From: Zantedeschia hybrid cultivar
Lineage: Eukaryota > Streptophyta > Magnoliopsida > Alismatales > Araceae
Assembly: GCA_030544215.1 (NCBI GenBank)
Contig: JARZZO010000016.1
Coordinates: 56,027,501-56,091,500 of the forward strand
Length of the DNA stretch: 64,000 bases
Direction of reading: 5' to 3'
Part shown: positions 26,231 to 37,733 of the stretch, in pieces
Position numbering within the stretch: the first letter of the stretch is position 1
How the letters are laid out: the number at the start of each line of letters is the position of its first letter
Program-made: the position numbers and the translations under genes
Notes under the pieces: model-generated
What the model was told of the DNA's origin: nothing
Databases searched by the model: none
What the model saw: only the letters and a program-made list of their open reading frames with translations

Positions 26231-26501
26231 ATATATACTTTTGTACCCTTTTTAGTGATTGACAAAAAGGAGGAGAAAAACTTTGTCCAACATTTCACAT
26301 CTTGCATATTTAAATATCTCACATCTTGCATATTTGTTTACTCTGATATTCACTTCATTTTTGTTTGCTCTGATACTTGGTCTATCTCTTACTCCGATAC
26401 TTAACTTACTCTTTCTACTCTTATATTTGCTTTCTCTCTATGATCTGTGATTACTGTTCTTACATTTTAAAAAGTTTTGTCATCACCAAAAATGTGGAGA
26501 T

Positions 26502-27508
26502 TGTTGAGCTGATTATTGTCTTTATTTAATCCACACGGTACTAGCCATGTGTAGCAACTCACCTACTCTTTGGCCGGGATACCAGATGGGAACTTTCTAT
26601 TTTTGAAAATTCAATAGGATTAGGTAAGATTCGCATGTCAAAATCTGGGAGATAAGGGGACATCGCATAAAAGCTTCCAACTAAGAGTGACCCATGTCTA
26701 CCAGAGTTCTCTCTAAGTAGATTGAACCTCGGATAATGTTAGACTCAGCCTAGTTTACATTACACTCACCATGGTTAATGTTAGACTTAGTCTGGTTAAC
26801 GTTAGACTTAACATAAAGTTGTTAGAGAAAATGGATAGAAGGCCTGCCTCAACGGGTTTGATTCGAGCTCATCTATATAAAGAGGCACCTAACAGAAAAG
26901 GGAGACACTAAAACATTTAAGAAAATTCAAAATTCAAAGAGTTCTACTCTCTGCACCAAACAAGCCTACTTCCTACTAGATAGTCTATAAAGAGCCTGAG
27001 AGAGCTTGCTCCATTCCACTGTGCTTCTTTGAGCTCTCAAGCTATCTTCGTCAACAAAGATTAAGACATGCTTTATTCTTTTCTTCTCTATTTGCTCTTA
27101 TTGTACACATCTGCCTGCCAGAGACATTCTATGTAACTTTTTTTTATAGTAATCTTGTGGTTCCTCTTCTGGCGTGGAAGGGAAGATTTGCAAGTTACAA
27201 GTGGTTGTATACCTCTTTTGTTGATAGAAGAGAAGACCAACTGTATATGGTGGTTTGCTTGGTATAAAACCTACATGAGATTAGTACTGTGTGTAACCTA
27301 TGTACTAGTAGAACCCCCAAGTGGTTGCTTGAAAACTATAGGTAGATCTGGATAGACCGAACCAATATAAATTTCTTATGTTATGATTGATCCTTATTTC
27401 TCTCTCTTTTTGCGCTTTATAGGCCTATTGTGTTTAAATTCCATTATTGTTAGATAGCTTTTAATTTTGATAACCCATCCCCCGAAGTTCTCCATAGTCT
27501 GGACAACA
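26502..27508 (+). mobile_element. LTR of a copia-type element, 1007 bp
   Basis: Begins TGTTGAGCTGATTATTG right after the purine-rich tract AAAAATGTGGAGAT and ends CCATAGTCTGGACAACA. The 3' part (CCCAAGTGGTTGCTTG, GGATAGACCGAACCA) resembles the end of the LTR at 61693-63655. With the ORF remnant directly upstream it is most likely a 3' LTR on the plus strand. Confidence 0.6.
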
Positions 27509-28396
27509 TATATAATTAGATTTTGCTTGATTTCCAAACTTTCAAAATCAAACCAAACTAAATTACTCCATTGAGTTTGACCCCAAGACAAATCAAAACA
27601 CTTTTACTTCCAAACCAAATCAACCCAACCAAATTGAGCAGCTCGATTTGACTTTTCAATTGGAACTAAGGGTCTATTTGTTTTCACGTAAAATAAGTTG
27701 TATGAAAGATTTTTTCCGAAAAATATAATATATCATGACCCAAAAAGTGCTAGTTAATGAAAAACATAATTTGTTGACACTCAATTTTTTTTTTTCTGAT
27801 TTTGGTATCTATGGGATACAGAGTCTGAAAGAGAATGCCCTTTTCCAAAGCAGCTGAAAATTTTCCTCCTAAATTTGTTTCCTTAGAAAATGTTTCCTAT
27901 TGCACCCTAAATAGTGAACGGACCTACGACACTCTGCTCCTGTGTTTCCGGATATCAGAGTAAAACAAGACAGAGAATGGGAACCCGCTAGCATGGATAA
28001 GAAATACAAAGGAACCAAGGGTTGAGAAGAAGTTATGAGCTACTTGTCCACAGAACCCTACTATGCAGATGGGCGTTATACTCCTGAGGGCAATATAAAT
28101 CTTGCGGGAAGCAGGAACAAGTTATCTACGAGATTTCAGACAGTAGAAACAAGTGATACATTTTACAGTATAAAACGGTTCCCTTTCCTCTCAAGCAACT
28201 GGGATATAGTAGGCACATGACGGCACTTTCTCTAATACTAGCTTGACAAAAATGAAAAGATCCATATATAATTATACATACAGTGCATATACCAGGGTAA
28301 TAATTTTGGGATTAAAAAAATGAAGTAAAGGCAAATAAGCTATGCATAGGGAGGAGAAATGGCAAATGGTGGCTCAAGTCTACCCGATCTAGTCCC
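27509..28396 (-). other. 3' flank of second PSK SIMULATOR-like locus
   Basis: AT-rich, without a credible coding frame. It should contain the 3' UTR of the exon ending at 28397. No specific terminator could be fixed. Confidence 0.35.
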
Positions 28397-28856
28397 CTAT
28401 CTAAATTGCATCCAGAACTTTTGTTCATGCAATAAAGAATCCTCAAGCAGTATTTCTCGGTTCGGAGAATTGCTGCTGCTCTGCACCACCCGTCTCCCTT
28501 TCTTTTTCTTATTAGTAATAATAAACTCATGGCTTTTGCTTATGCCAGGAACCAGCCTCCTGGAGCTCACACGTTCCAACATCGTTCTGTCATCCTCGGA
28601 GAGTCGAACAATAGTGGGTTTTTTAGCATGGCAAGCCGAGGACACGTCTAGCTGTGTCTCCAGAGACAAAGATGCCTTCTTCCGGCTTGAACATCGAACA
28701 GGCTGAGAGGTCTTGGATCCATAATGACCCACCAAATGATGAAGCCACACTACCAGTTGGAGTATGTATTCGTCGGTCTTCTTTTTGTCCGCATAATGAA
28801 GTGTCTGAATGCGAATCACATTATCCTGCTGGGCCGGCCTGTAGTTAAGCTCAATG
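28397..28856 (-). CDS. Terminal exon of second PSK SIMULATOR-like locus (end of DUF668 and C-terminal tail)
   Basis: Acceptor GTTTGTTTTGCAG precedes base 28856. The exon reads IELNYRPAQQDNVIRIQTLH, ADKKKTDEYILQLVVWLHHLVGH, then a basic Ser-rich tail with LSEDDRTMLERV and LVPGISKSHEF, and stops after FWMQFR. These are the conserved blocks of PSI proteins (RIxTLHHADKxKTExYILxLVVWLHHLV, LSxEDQxML, PGISKSQEF). The reading frame is intact. The exon starts in phase 2, so the previous exon must end with two bases of a split codon. Known family members usually extend further at the C-terminus. Confidence 0.82.
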
Positions 28857-29868
28857 CTGCAAAACAAACCTCTTGTTAAGCTCAGTGCTGTGAACAAAAA
28901 TAAAAATTGAGCTTCAAACTCAAAGACATGACAAAATATACATACATACATGATCCTATATAGCAGGCATGGATCAATAGTCCAAGGCCTCAAGCCTAAT
29001 ATCACCAAAACCAGTTAAACTGGATGACTTCAGCCTACAACACTGGATGTAGTATGATATGTAAAGAGGATCTACACTAAATCATCGGGAAGAATCAAAA
29101 GCAGAATGATGCGCTGTGTAATACGCTAACTTTGCCCTCTAAATTTGAGATCAAATACCAGCATTTAACTGGGAAAACAACAGTACAAGGAATTAACAGA
29201 GATCAATAACGACAAGTTGGACAGACCTCATGTTTGCCCATTCTCCAATCCATCCATTTCGTTGATTCAATCTGTCAGATAAGACGGAAAAACAAGCCCA
29301 AGTCTAAGAACATGTAGGAGATAAATAACGATTGAGAATGATTGTAACTCTAAAACAAGGTTACAGTTGCATCAGACATTGTACTATCAGCCATAGGAAA
29401 AAGCCATTGGAGAATCTTCTGGATCTCACTTTTGATCAAAGCAACAGTTAACTGCAGGAGATCCAAATTGGTAGCAGTGAGAATTGCAAGAACCAGAGGG
29501 AAAGGTATTGGTTATGTTCCAAAGCTGAAAACATATGAAATACGAACTACTAGAGTAAAATCTGTGTTCCAGAGTGATCTGCTGAGAAAGAAGAATAGTC
29601 ACTAGGTGGCACAAATTTGAGGTAATTGAAAAATGTGGTATAACAAATTCCCTATATTCTAGAAAAACATGCTCTTTCTTGCCATTATTATAAGAAAGAT
29701 GGGAAGTAAGGGAATGTTCTTTCCCTTATTTGTCTGTCAAAGCATGTTGTTCCCATAACAATACATTTTTCCGATTATCCTTGTGGTGTGACCCCACTCC
29801 AGGCTAATAAAGCATCCCAGAAAATTTATCTAAGTATTCATGAGTGTCTTGAATTCAAATGTGGAAGT
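28857..29868. other. Intronic stretch of second PSK SIMULATOR-like locus
   Basis: Non-coding sequence between the terminal-exon acceptor and the LINE target-site duplication. No conserved frame or bounded repeat seen. Confidence 0.35.
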
Positions 29869-29897
29869 GTCTCTCAGATATCAGATATTTCAAAGCA

Positions 29898-31951
29898 TGG
29901 AGAAAACCTGCGAACCTCTCCCTCTCCCTCTGGATGAAGGGGAAGGGGAAGGGTGGCAGTTAGTGGGTAGGAGAAAGAGAGAGAGAGTTCCTTCGAAGGC
30001 TCGTCCTCGCCTTCCGGTGGGCGAGGATTGCTGCATTATGTGTCTCTGGCGTGGGCACTGGGCAAAGGATTGCCTTGACAAGGTGAGATGTATCACCTGT
30101 GGGCAACAGGGTCACAAGAGCAACCTCTGCGAATCCAAGAAGAAGCTGCTTTCCGGCCTTGAACCAACTCAGACAGTTGAGATTCCCTGGTCTAACGAGG
30201 TTTGGAAAACCCAGGACCTCCTGCAAGAGGGGTTGGTTGTTTCTCTCCAGCCTCTGGGGTGCCATCCGGAGATTCCTGTAACCTCCCCTGTGCTAATCCG
30301 GGATGCTCTATCCCATGCATGGCCAGGGGAATACCAGTGGAGAGTCCGTGAGATCGCTGGAGAGGAATTCATTGTCCACTCCACGATGCATGGGTGGAAG
30401 ACTGCTGCTCTCTCTGTGCAGCAGGTATCTTTTAGGGGTTTCTCCTTAAACTTCTCCAGTGGAAGGTTGAGATAGGAGCGAAGCCAGCCGCAGAAGGGCA
30501 CCTCGTTTGGGTTTTGGTGAAAGGTCTGCCCCTTCACATTTGGAATGTTCCTATGTTCCAGGGGCTGGTTGATAGCTTTGGCTGCCTCCGTAAGATTGAT
30601 GATAAGACGATCCGTTCGGAGATGTTGTTGTATGCTAGGCTTCTTGTGGAGGTTGACTCCTTGGATTCCATTCTGGATTCCTTGAAGATTAGGCTTGGAA
30701 GCCGTCGGTTCTGGATCTCCTTTTCACTGGAGCAGCCCTCGTCTCAATGGCCTGCTCCGAAGGACTGGACCTGGGCTGATGTTGCTTCTGCCTACAAGTG
30801 TTACCAACAGTCCCGTTCCTCTGTTCAGGCTGTCATGAAACCAGAGATCCCGGGGAAGGCTCCATCTCTGGTGGAGAAATCCGGTAAGCCAATCTTGAGA
30901 TGGTTGCCGAGTCAGACTCGGGCACATGACTCCAGAGCGAGTCAGGAAGTAGAACGGACAGGATCTGTGACTTCATCGAAGGCCGCTCCTCTTTCGGCTG
31001 CAACTTTTATTGGGAATTTTGAAAAGGATGCTGCACACAAGAATTGGGGTACTCTTAATGATGATTATACAGGTTTCGATGCTTCGGTGGTGTTGGGGAA
31101 GAGCCACATTTACTCTGAACACTGCACCTCCCAAAATTCTCCTGGGGCGTCTGAGCCGTTAAAGGAGACCAAAGGCTCAGGGCCGCTCTTCTCGGGTATG
31201 GAAGATATACAATATCGGGCGCAGAGCGAATCCCATTCAGGTCCATTCAAACAGTCTTTTGCAGGTAAGTCAATCGCGTTTGCAGATCTGGGATTCGGGT
31301 CTGACTTAATCCCAATGGACTCTTCGTCTCCACCCGACTGTACCCGTTACGATCCCCTCCTTTCTTTGGATCGGGGTTTTCCTGCAACTCGTTCTGGTAA
31401 GCCGACTGCTGAGGTCTCCCTCCCTGGCTCTTCAGATCCACCTCCTACCTCACTGGCCATTCATCTGAATGGGTCAGAGCTTGACGCCGCCACCAACTCA
31501 GCTTGCTCTTCAACGGTGTCGCCGAGTGAAGCTATCGTCACCCTCTTAAAGCTTGGAACGTCTGAGCTGATTGATTCTTCTCTTCCCTCTGGGATGTATA
31601 GTGCTGGTTCATCACTGATCAACCTTAATGATGCGGTAGGTAACTCACGAGCCATTGTTCCTTTGTATCCTCCAGCCAAACCCCTATCTATCTGTTGAGA
31701 AACCGTGGACTGCGGATATCATCCAGTTCGGGGAAAGGATTGGAGTATCCTTTCTGGAAAGGGAGGAAGTGGTTATTAGCTTCATTAAGAAGCTGAGAAG
31801 AGCTTATGCTTGGCACAACTCATCCAAGGTCAAAGAATATAAAGGAGGGAAGAAAATTGGCAAGAGGGAAATCTCTTATATTCAAAACAATGAATTATTT
31901 GATGGTTTAAGAGATAAAAAGATGGGAGGGAAGAACTTGTTACTGAAATGA
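29898..31951 (+). pseudogene. LINE ORF1 (zinc-knuckle RNA-binding protein), two frameshifts
   Basis: Begins MEKTCEPLPLPL. It has two CCHC knuckles, CIMCLWRGHWAKDC and CITCGQQGHKSNLC, encoded at about 30030-30130. A frameshift near 30440 moves the reading to the frame holding VKGLPLHIWNVPMFQGL (DUF4283-like) and a long Ser/Pro-rich region to 31698. A second shift near 31660-31690 continues into FGERIGVSFLEREEV and KKIGKREIS, ending at 31951 with the ORF2 start codon overlapping the stop. Confidence 0.8.
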
Positions 31952-34900
31952 ACTTTTGCTCATGGAACATCAGAGGTCTAAATGCGGAATCTAAACAAAG
32001 GGCAGTAAGAGATTGCATCTTTAATTATAAAATTAATTGTTTTTGTCTTCAAGAAACAAAAATGGAAACTGTGGAAGCTCAGTGCATTGCTAAAATCAGT
32101 GGATCATCACTCTATGATTGGGTTTTCCAACCTGCAGTGGGATATAGTGGGGGACAGATTATCATGTGGAACAACAAAAAATTCCTTGGCTCTTTATGTG
32201 ACATAGGACTGTTCAGTCTATCAGTTAACTTCTCTTCAATCAACAGTAATAGGAAATGGATCCTTACCTCTGTTTATGGCCCTAACAGAGATCAGGATAG
32301 GGAAAAATTCTTGCAAGAACTATACAGATTGGCAGACTTATTTAGGGGCAATTGGTGCATTCTTGGTGACTTTAATGTGGTGAAGTTTCCTTGGGAGAGA
32401 TCTGGCAATCAGAAGTGGTCAGTTGTGATGGAAAAATTTAATTGCTAGATTAATGATAGTGGCTTGATAGACTTGGAGCTTCCTAATAGGAAGTATACTT
32501 GGTCTAACATGTCAAATTTGCATAATGTTAACTTTCAGTCAAGGATTGATAGAGTTCTAGTCTCAACACAATGAATCAAACAGTTTCCACTCTCATCCAT
32601 CTTAGGGCTCAACAAATCTGTTTCAGATCACACTCCTTTACTCCTTAATACTTTGGATGGCAAGAGCAAGTACAAGATTTTTAGATATGAACTAGCCTGG
32701 CAGTCTCAAGAGGGGTTTATAGAATTGGTCACTAACTGGTGGAAAGAAGGACATATTTATATCTCTGCTTGTAAGACTTTCTCAAATAAACTCAAAGGGC
32801 TTAGAAATTGTCTTAAAGTGTGGAGCTCTCAAATACAGGAGGCTAAAGCTGCCACTAGGAGGACGTTTATGAGCAAATTGGAAGTTCTAGAAGCTAAGGC
32901 AGACTCACAAAATTTGTCTTCAAAAGAACTTCTTGAGTTAGGATCCCTCAAAGCTGAATTTAATGATTAGCTTCATCTTGAAGAAATCAAATGGAGACAA
33001 AGAGCTAAGGAACTTTGACTTAAAGAAGGGGATAATAATACTAAATTCTTTCATGCAGTTGCTGGAACCAAGAAGAGATCTCTCAAGATAGAACATGTTA
33101 AGATTGAAGATCAGATTATTGAATCAGAATCAGGTATTAAAAAAGCTTTCATTTCCTACTTTCAGAATTTTCGCAGAAAGTGAGCAGTGGAGACCTAATC
33201 TGATGGAGGATATTCTTCCGACAATAGACATTTCACAAGCTGAAGCTTTATGTGCAGAAATTCTTGAAGAGGAGGTCAAGGAAGTAGTTTTTAGCATGAA
33301 TGCCAACAAATCCCCAGGGCCCGATGGTTTTTCTATGGGCTTCTATCAATTTTTTTGGGAAGTTATCAAGGAAGACTTAATGAATGCATTGAAGGAATTT
33401 CAGCAAAGACCGAAAGCTATCAAATGTTTCAATTCTACCTTTCTAGTTCTTATTCCAAAGAAGGAGGGTGCTGAGAAGCCTACAGATTTTAGACCTATCA
33501 GTTTGTTAAATGGTTGCTACAAAATCATTACTAAGATTATGGCAAACCGACTGAAGAAGGCTTTGCAAAATGTCATTAGTCTCAATCAATCTGCATTCTT
33601 GAAAGGAAGGTTTATACTTGATAACTTTCTAGTAGCCCATGAAGCTATTCATTCTCAGAAGTGCTCTAAGAAACAAGGAGTTGTCCTTAAATTAGATTTT
33701 GAGAAAGCCTTTGATAAAGTGAGCTGGAGTTGCATTGAAAAAGTATTTCCACTTATGGGTTTCAAACAAAAATGGATCAACTGGATCATGAGTTGTGTTA
33801 CCTCTGCTAGGTTTTCTATTCTAACCAATGGGGAACCTAGTAGTTTCTTTGCTAGCTCTAGAGGTTTAAGACAGGGAGATCCTATTTCTCCTCTCATCTT
33901 CATCATGGTCATCCAAGTTCTAAGTTCACTTTGGGATCAAGCTACCTTAAAAGGATTAGTTGATGGTTTCATTACCAGCAGAAATGGTATTATGTTATCC
34001 CATCTTCAATTTGCAGATGACACATTGATTTTCTCATCTTCTGAAGAAACTAAGCTTACAAATATCAAGAAAATTCTATTGCTGGTTGAGGCTGTCACCG
34101 GATTATCTATTAACTTTGACAAATCTGAAATGGTGGGCATCAACATTGGGACAGATAGAAGCAATCAGATTGCTGCTGATTTGGAGTGTAAACAGTCCCA
34201 ATTTTCTATCAAGTATCTTGGCCTCCCCCTTTCCAATGTCAGTAGCAAAGTTAGAGAATGGGACCCTCTAATTAAAAAGTTTGCACAAGCTTTAGAGAGT
34301 TGGAAAGCAAAGTTTCTATCTACTGGAGGTAAATGGATCCTTTCCAAAACTGTTCTATTTTCTTTGAGTACATATCATCTCTCAATTCTCTCAATTCCTA
34401 AAACAGTGGAAAGAATTATTGAAAGTATAAGGAGTTCCTTTTTTTAGGAAGGAGGGAAAAGGGAGAATAGAGGCCTTCATCTAGTTGCTTAGGATAGAGT
34501 CTATACTAGCAAAGCACAGGGAGGTGTAGGCCTAACCATCATTGGGACTTTCAATATAGCATTGCTTGCCAAGTGGCTATGGAGAATGGGTGATATCGAC
34601 AATGCACTTTGGGTCAACATCATCAGAAATAAGTACTGTCCATAAGCATCCAAATGGACAATTCATCCCTCTTCTCAATCCTCAATATCACCAATATGGA
34701 GAAACATCAACAAGCTTGTAGATCTTGTCAATATAGCCACCATTTTTACTGTGGGAGATGGGAAATGGATCAGATTTTGGGAGGACAGATGGTGCACGGA
34801 CAACCCTCTGGCAGTCAAATTTCAGCACATATATAGTATTGCAGAGGATAAAGGAAAGACAATTAATTTCATCTATTTACCTGAGGAAAATAGTCATTGG

Positions 34901-35606
34901 AATATCAACCTGAGAAGGGAGCCTGTTGGCATTGAAGTGGAACAACTTTTGCATATCCTTAGCTATATACATCTTTGTTTCCCAAATAATTTGCAGGACT
35001 CTAGATTTTGGGTTTGGAATTGTAAAGGATTTTTTTTTCTGTCAGTGCTCTCATAAATATTCTTAATGATAGAGGTTTAAGAGTCAATTGGCATCAATTT
35101 GTATGTCTTCCCTTCTTCCCACCAAAATTAGGGTTTTCCTTTAGAAGATGGCACTGAGCAGACTACCAACTTTGGAAAGGCTGAAATACATCCTTCATGG
35201 CAAAATCTCTAATTGTGTTTTCTGTGGAATCCTAAAGGAGAATGCTGAGCACCTATTAATGCATTGTGGGATCATTAATATTTTATGAAAATCCATTGGA
35301 CTGTTATTTTCTTTTCAATGGATGGACTTCCAAGATATTCCTAGCCTTCTCTAAGAGTGGAATGAGATTTGTCCAATCCAATCCGAACACAAGATTTGGT
35401 CTTTATTCTTACCAGCCATGCTTTGGTCCATCTGGCTTGAAAGAAACTCAAGAATTTTCAGTCAACCATTCAACCAAATAGATCATATCTTGGCTAGAGC
35501 TGCCAGGTGGACTTATAATTCGGCGAGAGTTGCTGGGCTTCTGTACAACATGGAAGATTCTTCTTTGATGCTTGCTGTAATGAAGCTCAAGAAGCTTTTT
35601 TTGTAA
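31948..35606 (+). pseudogene. LINE ORF2 (APE endonuclease, reverse transcriptase, zf-RVT), inactivated
   Basis: Starts MNFCSWNIRGLN with CLQETKME, SVYGPN and GDFNVV of the endonuclease, then SRIDRVL and SDHTPL. The RT at about 33200-34447 has ANKSPGPDGFSMGFY, FRPISLLNGCYKIITK, LDFEKAFDKVSW, SRGLRQGDPISP, the catalytic FADDTLIFSSS and YLGLPLSN. A decayed zf-RVT region follows to about 35606. At least six Trp positions have become stops (32446, 32574, 32969, 33016, 34445, 34490), and there is a frameshift near 33165. Confidence 0.9.
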
Positions 35607-35742
35607 TTTCCCTGTTATCCTCTGGATAATTCTGCAACATAGATTGAGTTGGTGTTTGTATTGACTTCGGTCAAAGTGTAACCTCTTTATTTTATCAATG
35701 AAATGTGACTAATGGTCACCTTCAAAAAAAAGTCTCTCAGAT

Positions 35743-37230
35743 GCCTGAAGTGCCATGCTCAAAATGTCGATTCTTGCTTTTAACATTGAACTTCTTGCAT
35801 TGACAGTAATAACCATATCCATCATGGGAAAGCAAATGATCAAATTTATTATATTCACTGAAGAACTCCACATGTAAAGAAAATGCTTGGATGATTGAAC
35901 CAAACCAGTGGAGGATTTTCCAAGTGCTCGTCATCCTTCATGCTATGCTATAGACTAGAGCATTCTCCACGTGTCCTTATCTATATTTTGTTCCTTAAGA
36001 ATGACTTATCAGCAAAGTTATATGACAAGTGGTCTTCACTATGGTTCCATTGCATGCTAGAGGAGAAAAAGATGCAGCACTGCTGTATCACTCTTCGGGA
36101 TAAGACAGCTTGCAAAATCATTTAATCTAAACAATATCCCAGATATTTTCCTCAGTATATAGAATACAAACTGGAGTTGCATCCTTTCTAAATATACTAA
36201 GATCAACTATTGTTGTCATTCTGCTCTGCAGAAATAGGAGAGAAGATAGCGGGCACTGCTAAATATTTCAAACGCACCTATGTTAATGTGAGATATTTCT
36301 ACTCTTAGCCACTGTACGATTACTTTGCATGAGATTGTCAAGGACAATTACAATTAGTGCAAGTTGCATGCTCGAGATTCTCATAAATGCAAGGATATTA
36401 GTTTAAGTTACTGTGTCTAAATTTTCTTCCTATTCGGTGTATACTCTATCCTTTTCATAAAGGCTGATATCAGGATGGCAGACAGACACTCTTCCTAGTC
36501 AGTTGCTTTGGGCTCTCTAAGACCTTAACTTACCTTGGATTGATGTGATAAACTTTATGATTATTCATTGACTGCTGCATTTGAAAATAAGAACAGGTTC
36601 TCAAAGTCCAAAGTTAATGCCAATTTACAAATTTGAAAAGGGAGAGAAGTACCACTAGACAAGAATACCTCTTCTTTGACATGAACAGATTGTAAGCGAG
36701 AACGTAAATCTGACTTTACTGTAATGGGCAATACATCATATAAAGTGTCCCTTGTACTCGGAAAAAGAGATACTGGTTGAGAAGCCTGTGTGAACAAAGA
36801 TTTTAACTAGAGTTAGTGAAAGCAAAAACTGTTGATGCATAGGTACATATAAGAATGCACCCTATCTATGCTTTAGCACTCAGACAATTATGCATGCTAG
36901 AGCATCCAAGTCAAAACCAATTGGGAAAAATCCCATGACAGTCTACGCCTATAGATCACCCATACACAATCGATGTGGGACTAACCAAACTAATAGCCTC
37001 CCTGTCTCACTCCAAGGCTTGTGAACACCTGATATGTTTCTAACTGGCTTTTGCCACCACCATGGCCCACCTCATACAGCAAGCAGTTCTCCTGAAACCA
37101 CGAGGCCAGAAGGGGGAAGCTCAAGGAGCAACCGGCTCTGACAGCAGCCTCCAGCAGCCATTGCGGAGTTGGTCTCTATAAATCATGAGAATGACTTCCA
37201 GCAACAGATGGCCTTGTAAAGGAAGCAACA
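35743..37230. other. Flank between LINE and copia insertion
   Basis: Besides the DUF668 exon at 36669-36785, nothing clearly coding. A CAATCGATGTGGGACTAA-type motif occurs near 36970, as seen in many plant repeats. Confidence 0.35.
36669..36785 (-). CDS. DUF668 internal exon of second PSK SIMULATOR-like locus
   Basis: A 39-codon, phase-0 exon between acceptor TTTGTTCACACAG and donor GTATTC. It reads STRDTLYDVLPITVKSDLRS then RLQSVHVKEE, the start of DUF668 (TRDxLYxxLPxxxKxxLRSRLQxFxVKEE). The exon expected next (IKAEMxKTLxWLVP to GFGWVGEW) is not seen intact; at most a weak remnant (KILHWF) lies at about 35800-35920. Upstream exons were not recognised up to base 64000. The LINE at 29880-35731 lies between this exon and the terminal exon. 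Confidence 0.75.
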
Positions 37231-37733
37231 GTGTCAAAATCAGCAGCAGCAATGAAAATTCAGTGGAAAAACAACTTTAATGGAAGTAGCTCTGGCAACA
37301 TGATACTTCTGGCTGCAGTTACCACCAGCAGGATGGCAGGAACAGCACACACTAGCATGGCAGAGAGTGCAGTGCAGCAACAGCGACAAGCTATGGAAAT
37401 GACGCCAGAAGGATTTACAGTGGCAGAAGCTGTGATGACCAAAAGGATAAGCAACAGCAGTTGCCATGATGAGCAGCAGGAAATTCCAAGTTAACATGGA
37501 AATGACTTTCAGTGACATCTGAGAGTCATGGATCTAATTTTCATGTAGTACAATGACCAGAGAAAGGCTGCTAATAAACCAAAGATAAGTTTGAGTCAAT
37601 TTTAGTATGAGGTCCAGAGACTCAGAGTTCTGCACTCTGGAGAGACTGTGCAAGTCAATCTAGATCTAGATGAAGCCACTGTGCCCATGAAGTATCCACA
37701 GCTGAACTATTTGATGATAGACACAGATGAAGG
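37231..37733 (+). pseudogene. Retroelement ORF, second copy, left part (before copia insertion)
   Basis: Gln-rich decayed sequence leading to VNLDLDEATVPMKYPQLNYL and MIDTDEG. It aligns with LPLDIDLDTIPPCNKLHFVH and MMDTQEG of the copy at 25500-25580. The copia element is inserted immediately after this Glu-Gly pair, with GAAGG as target duplication. The sequence resumes after base 51884. Confidence 0.6.

Larger units (their letters stand above)
29880..35731 (+). mobile_element. Full-length L1-type LINE, 5852 bp, 11-bp TSD, antisense in a host intron
   Basis: Flanked by perfect 11-bp duplications GTCTCTCAGAT at 29869-29879 and 35732-35742. A very short leader (18 bp) precedes the ORF1 ATG at 29898. 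ORF1 with two zinc knuckles overlaps ORF2 (endonuclease, RT, zf-RVT) by ATGA at 31948-31951. The 3' end is GGTCACCTTC plus an A8 tail. Both ORFs contain stops and frameshifts, so it is inactive, but the structure is complete from 5' end to tail. Confidence 0.92.

Noticed and set aside
27640..27930. Possible MITE starting GGGTCTATTTG
   Set aside because: No matching inverted terminus or target duplication could be found.
35737..35934. Possible decayed DUF668 exon (MTSTWKILHWF...)
   Set aside because: Only a few residues (K-L-W, then H/F/E) agree with the family. An in-frame stop lies just upstream and no good splice pair was found. Kept only as a remark.
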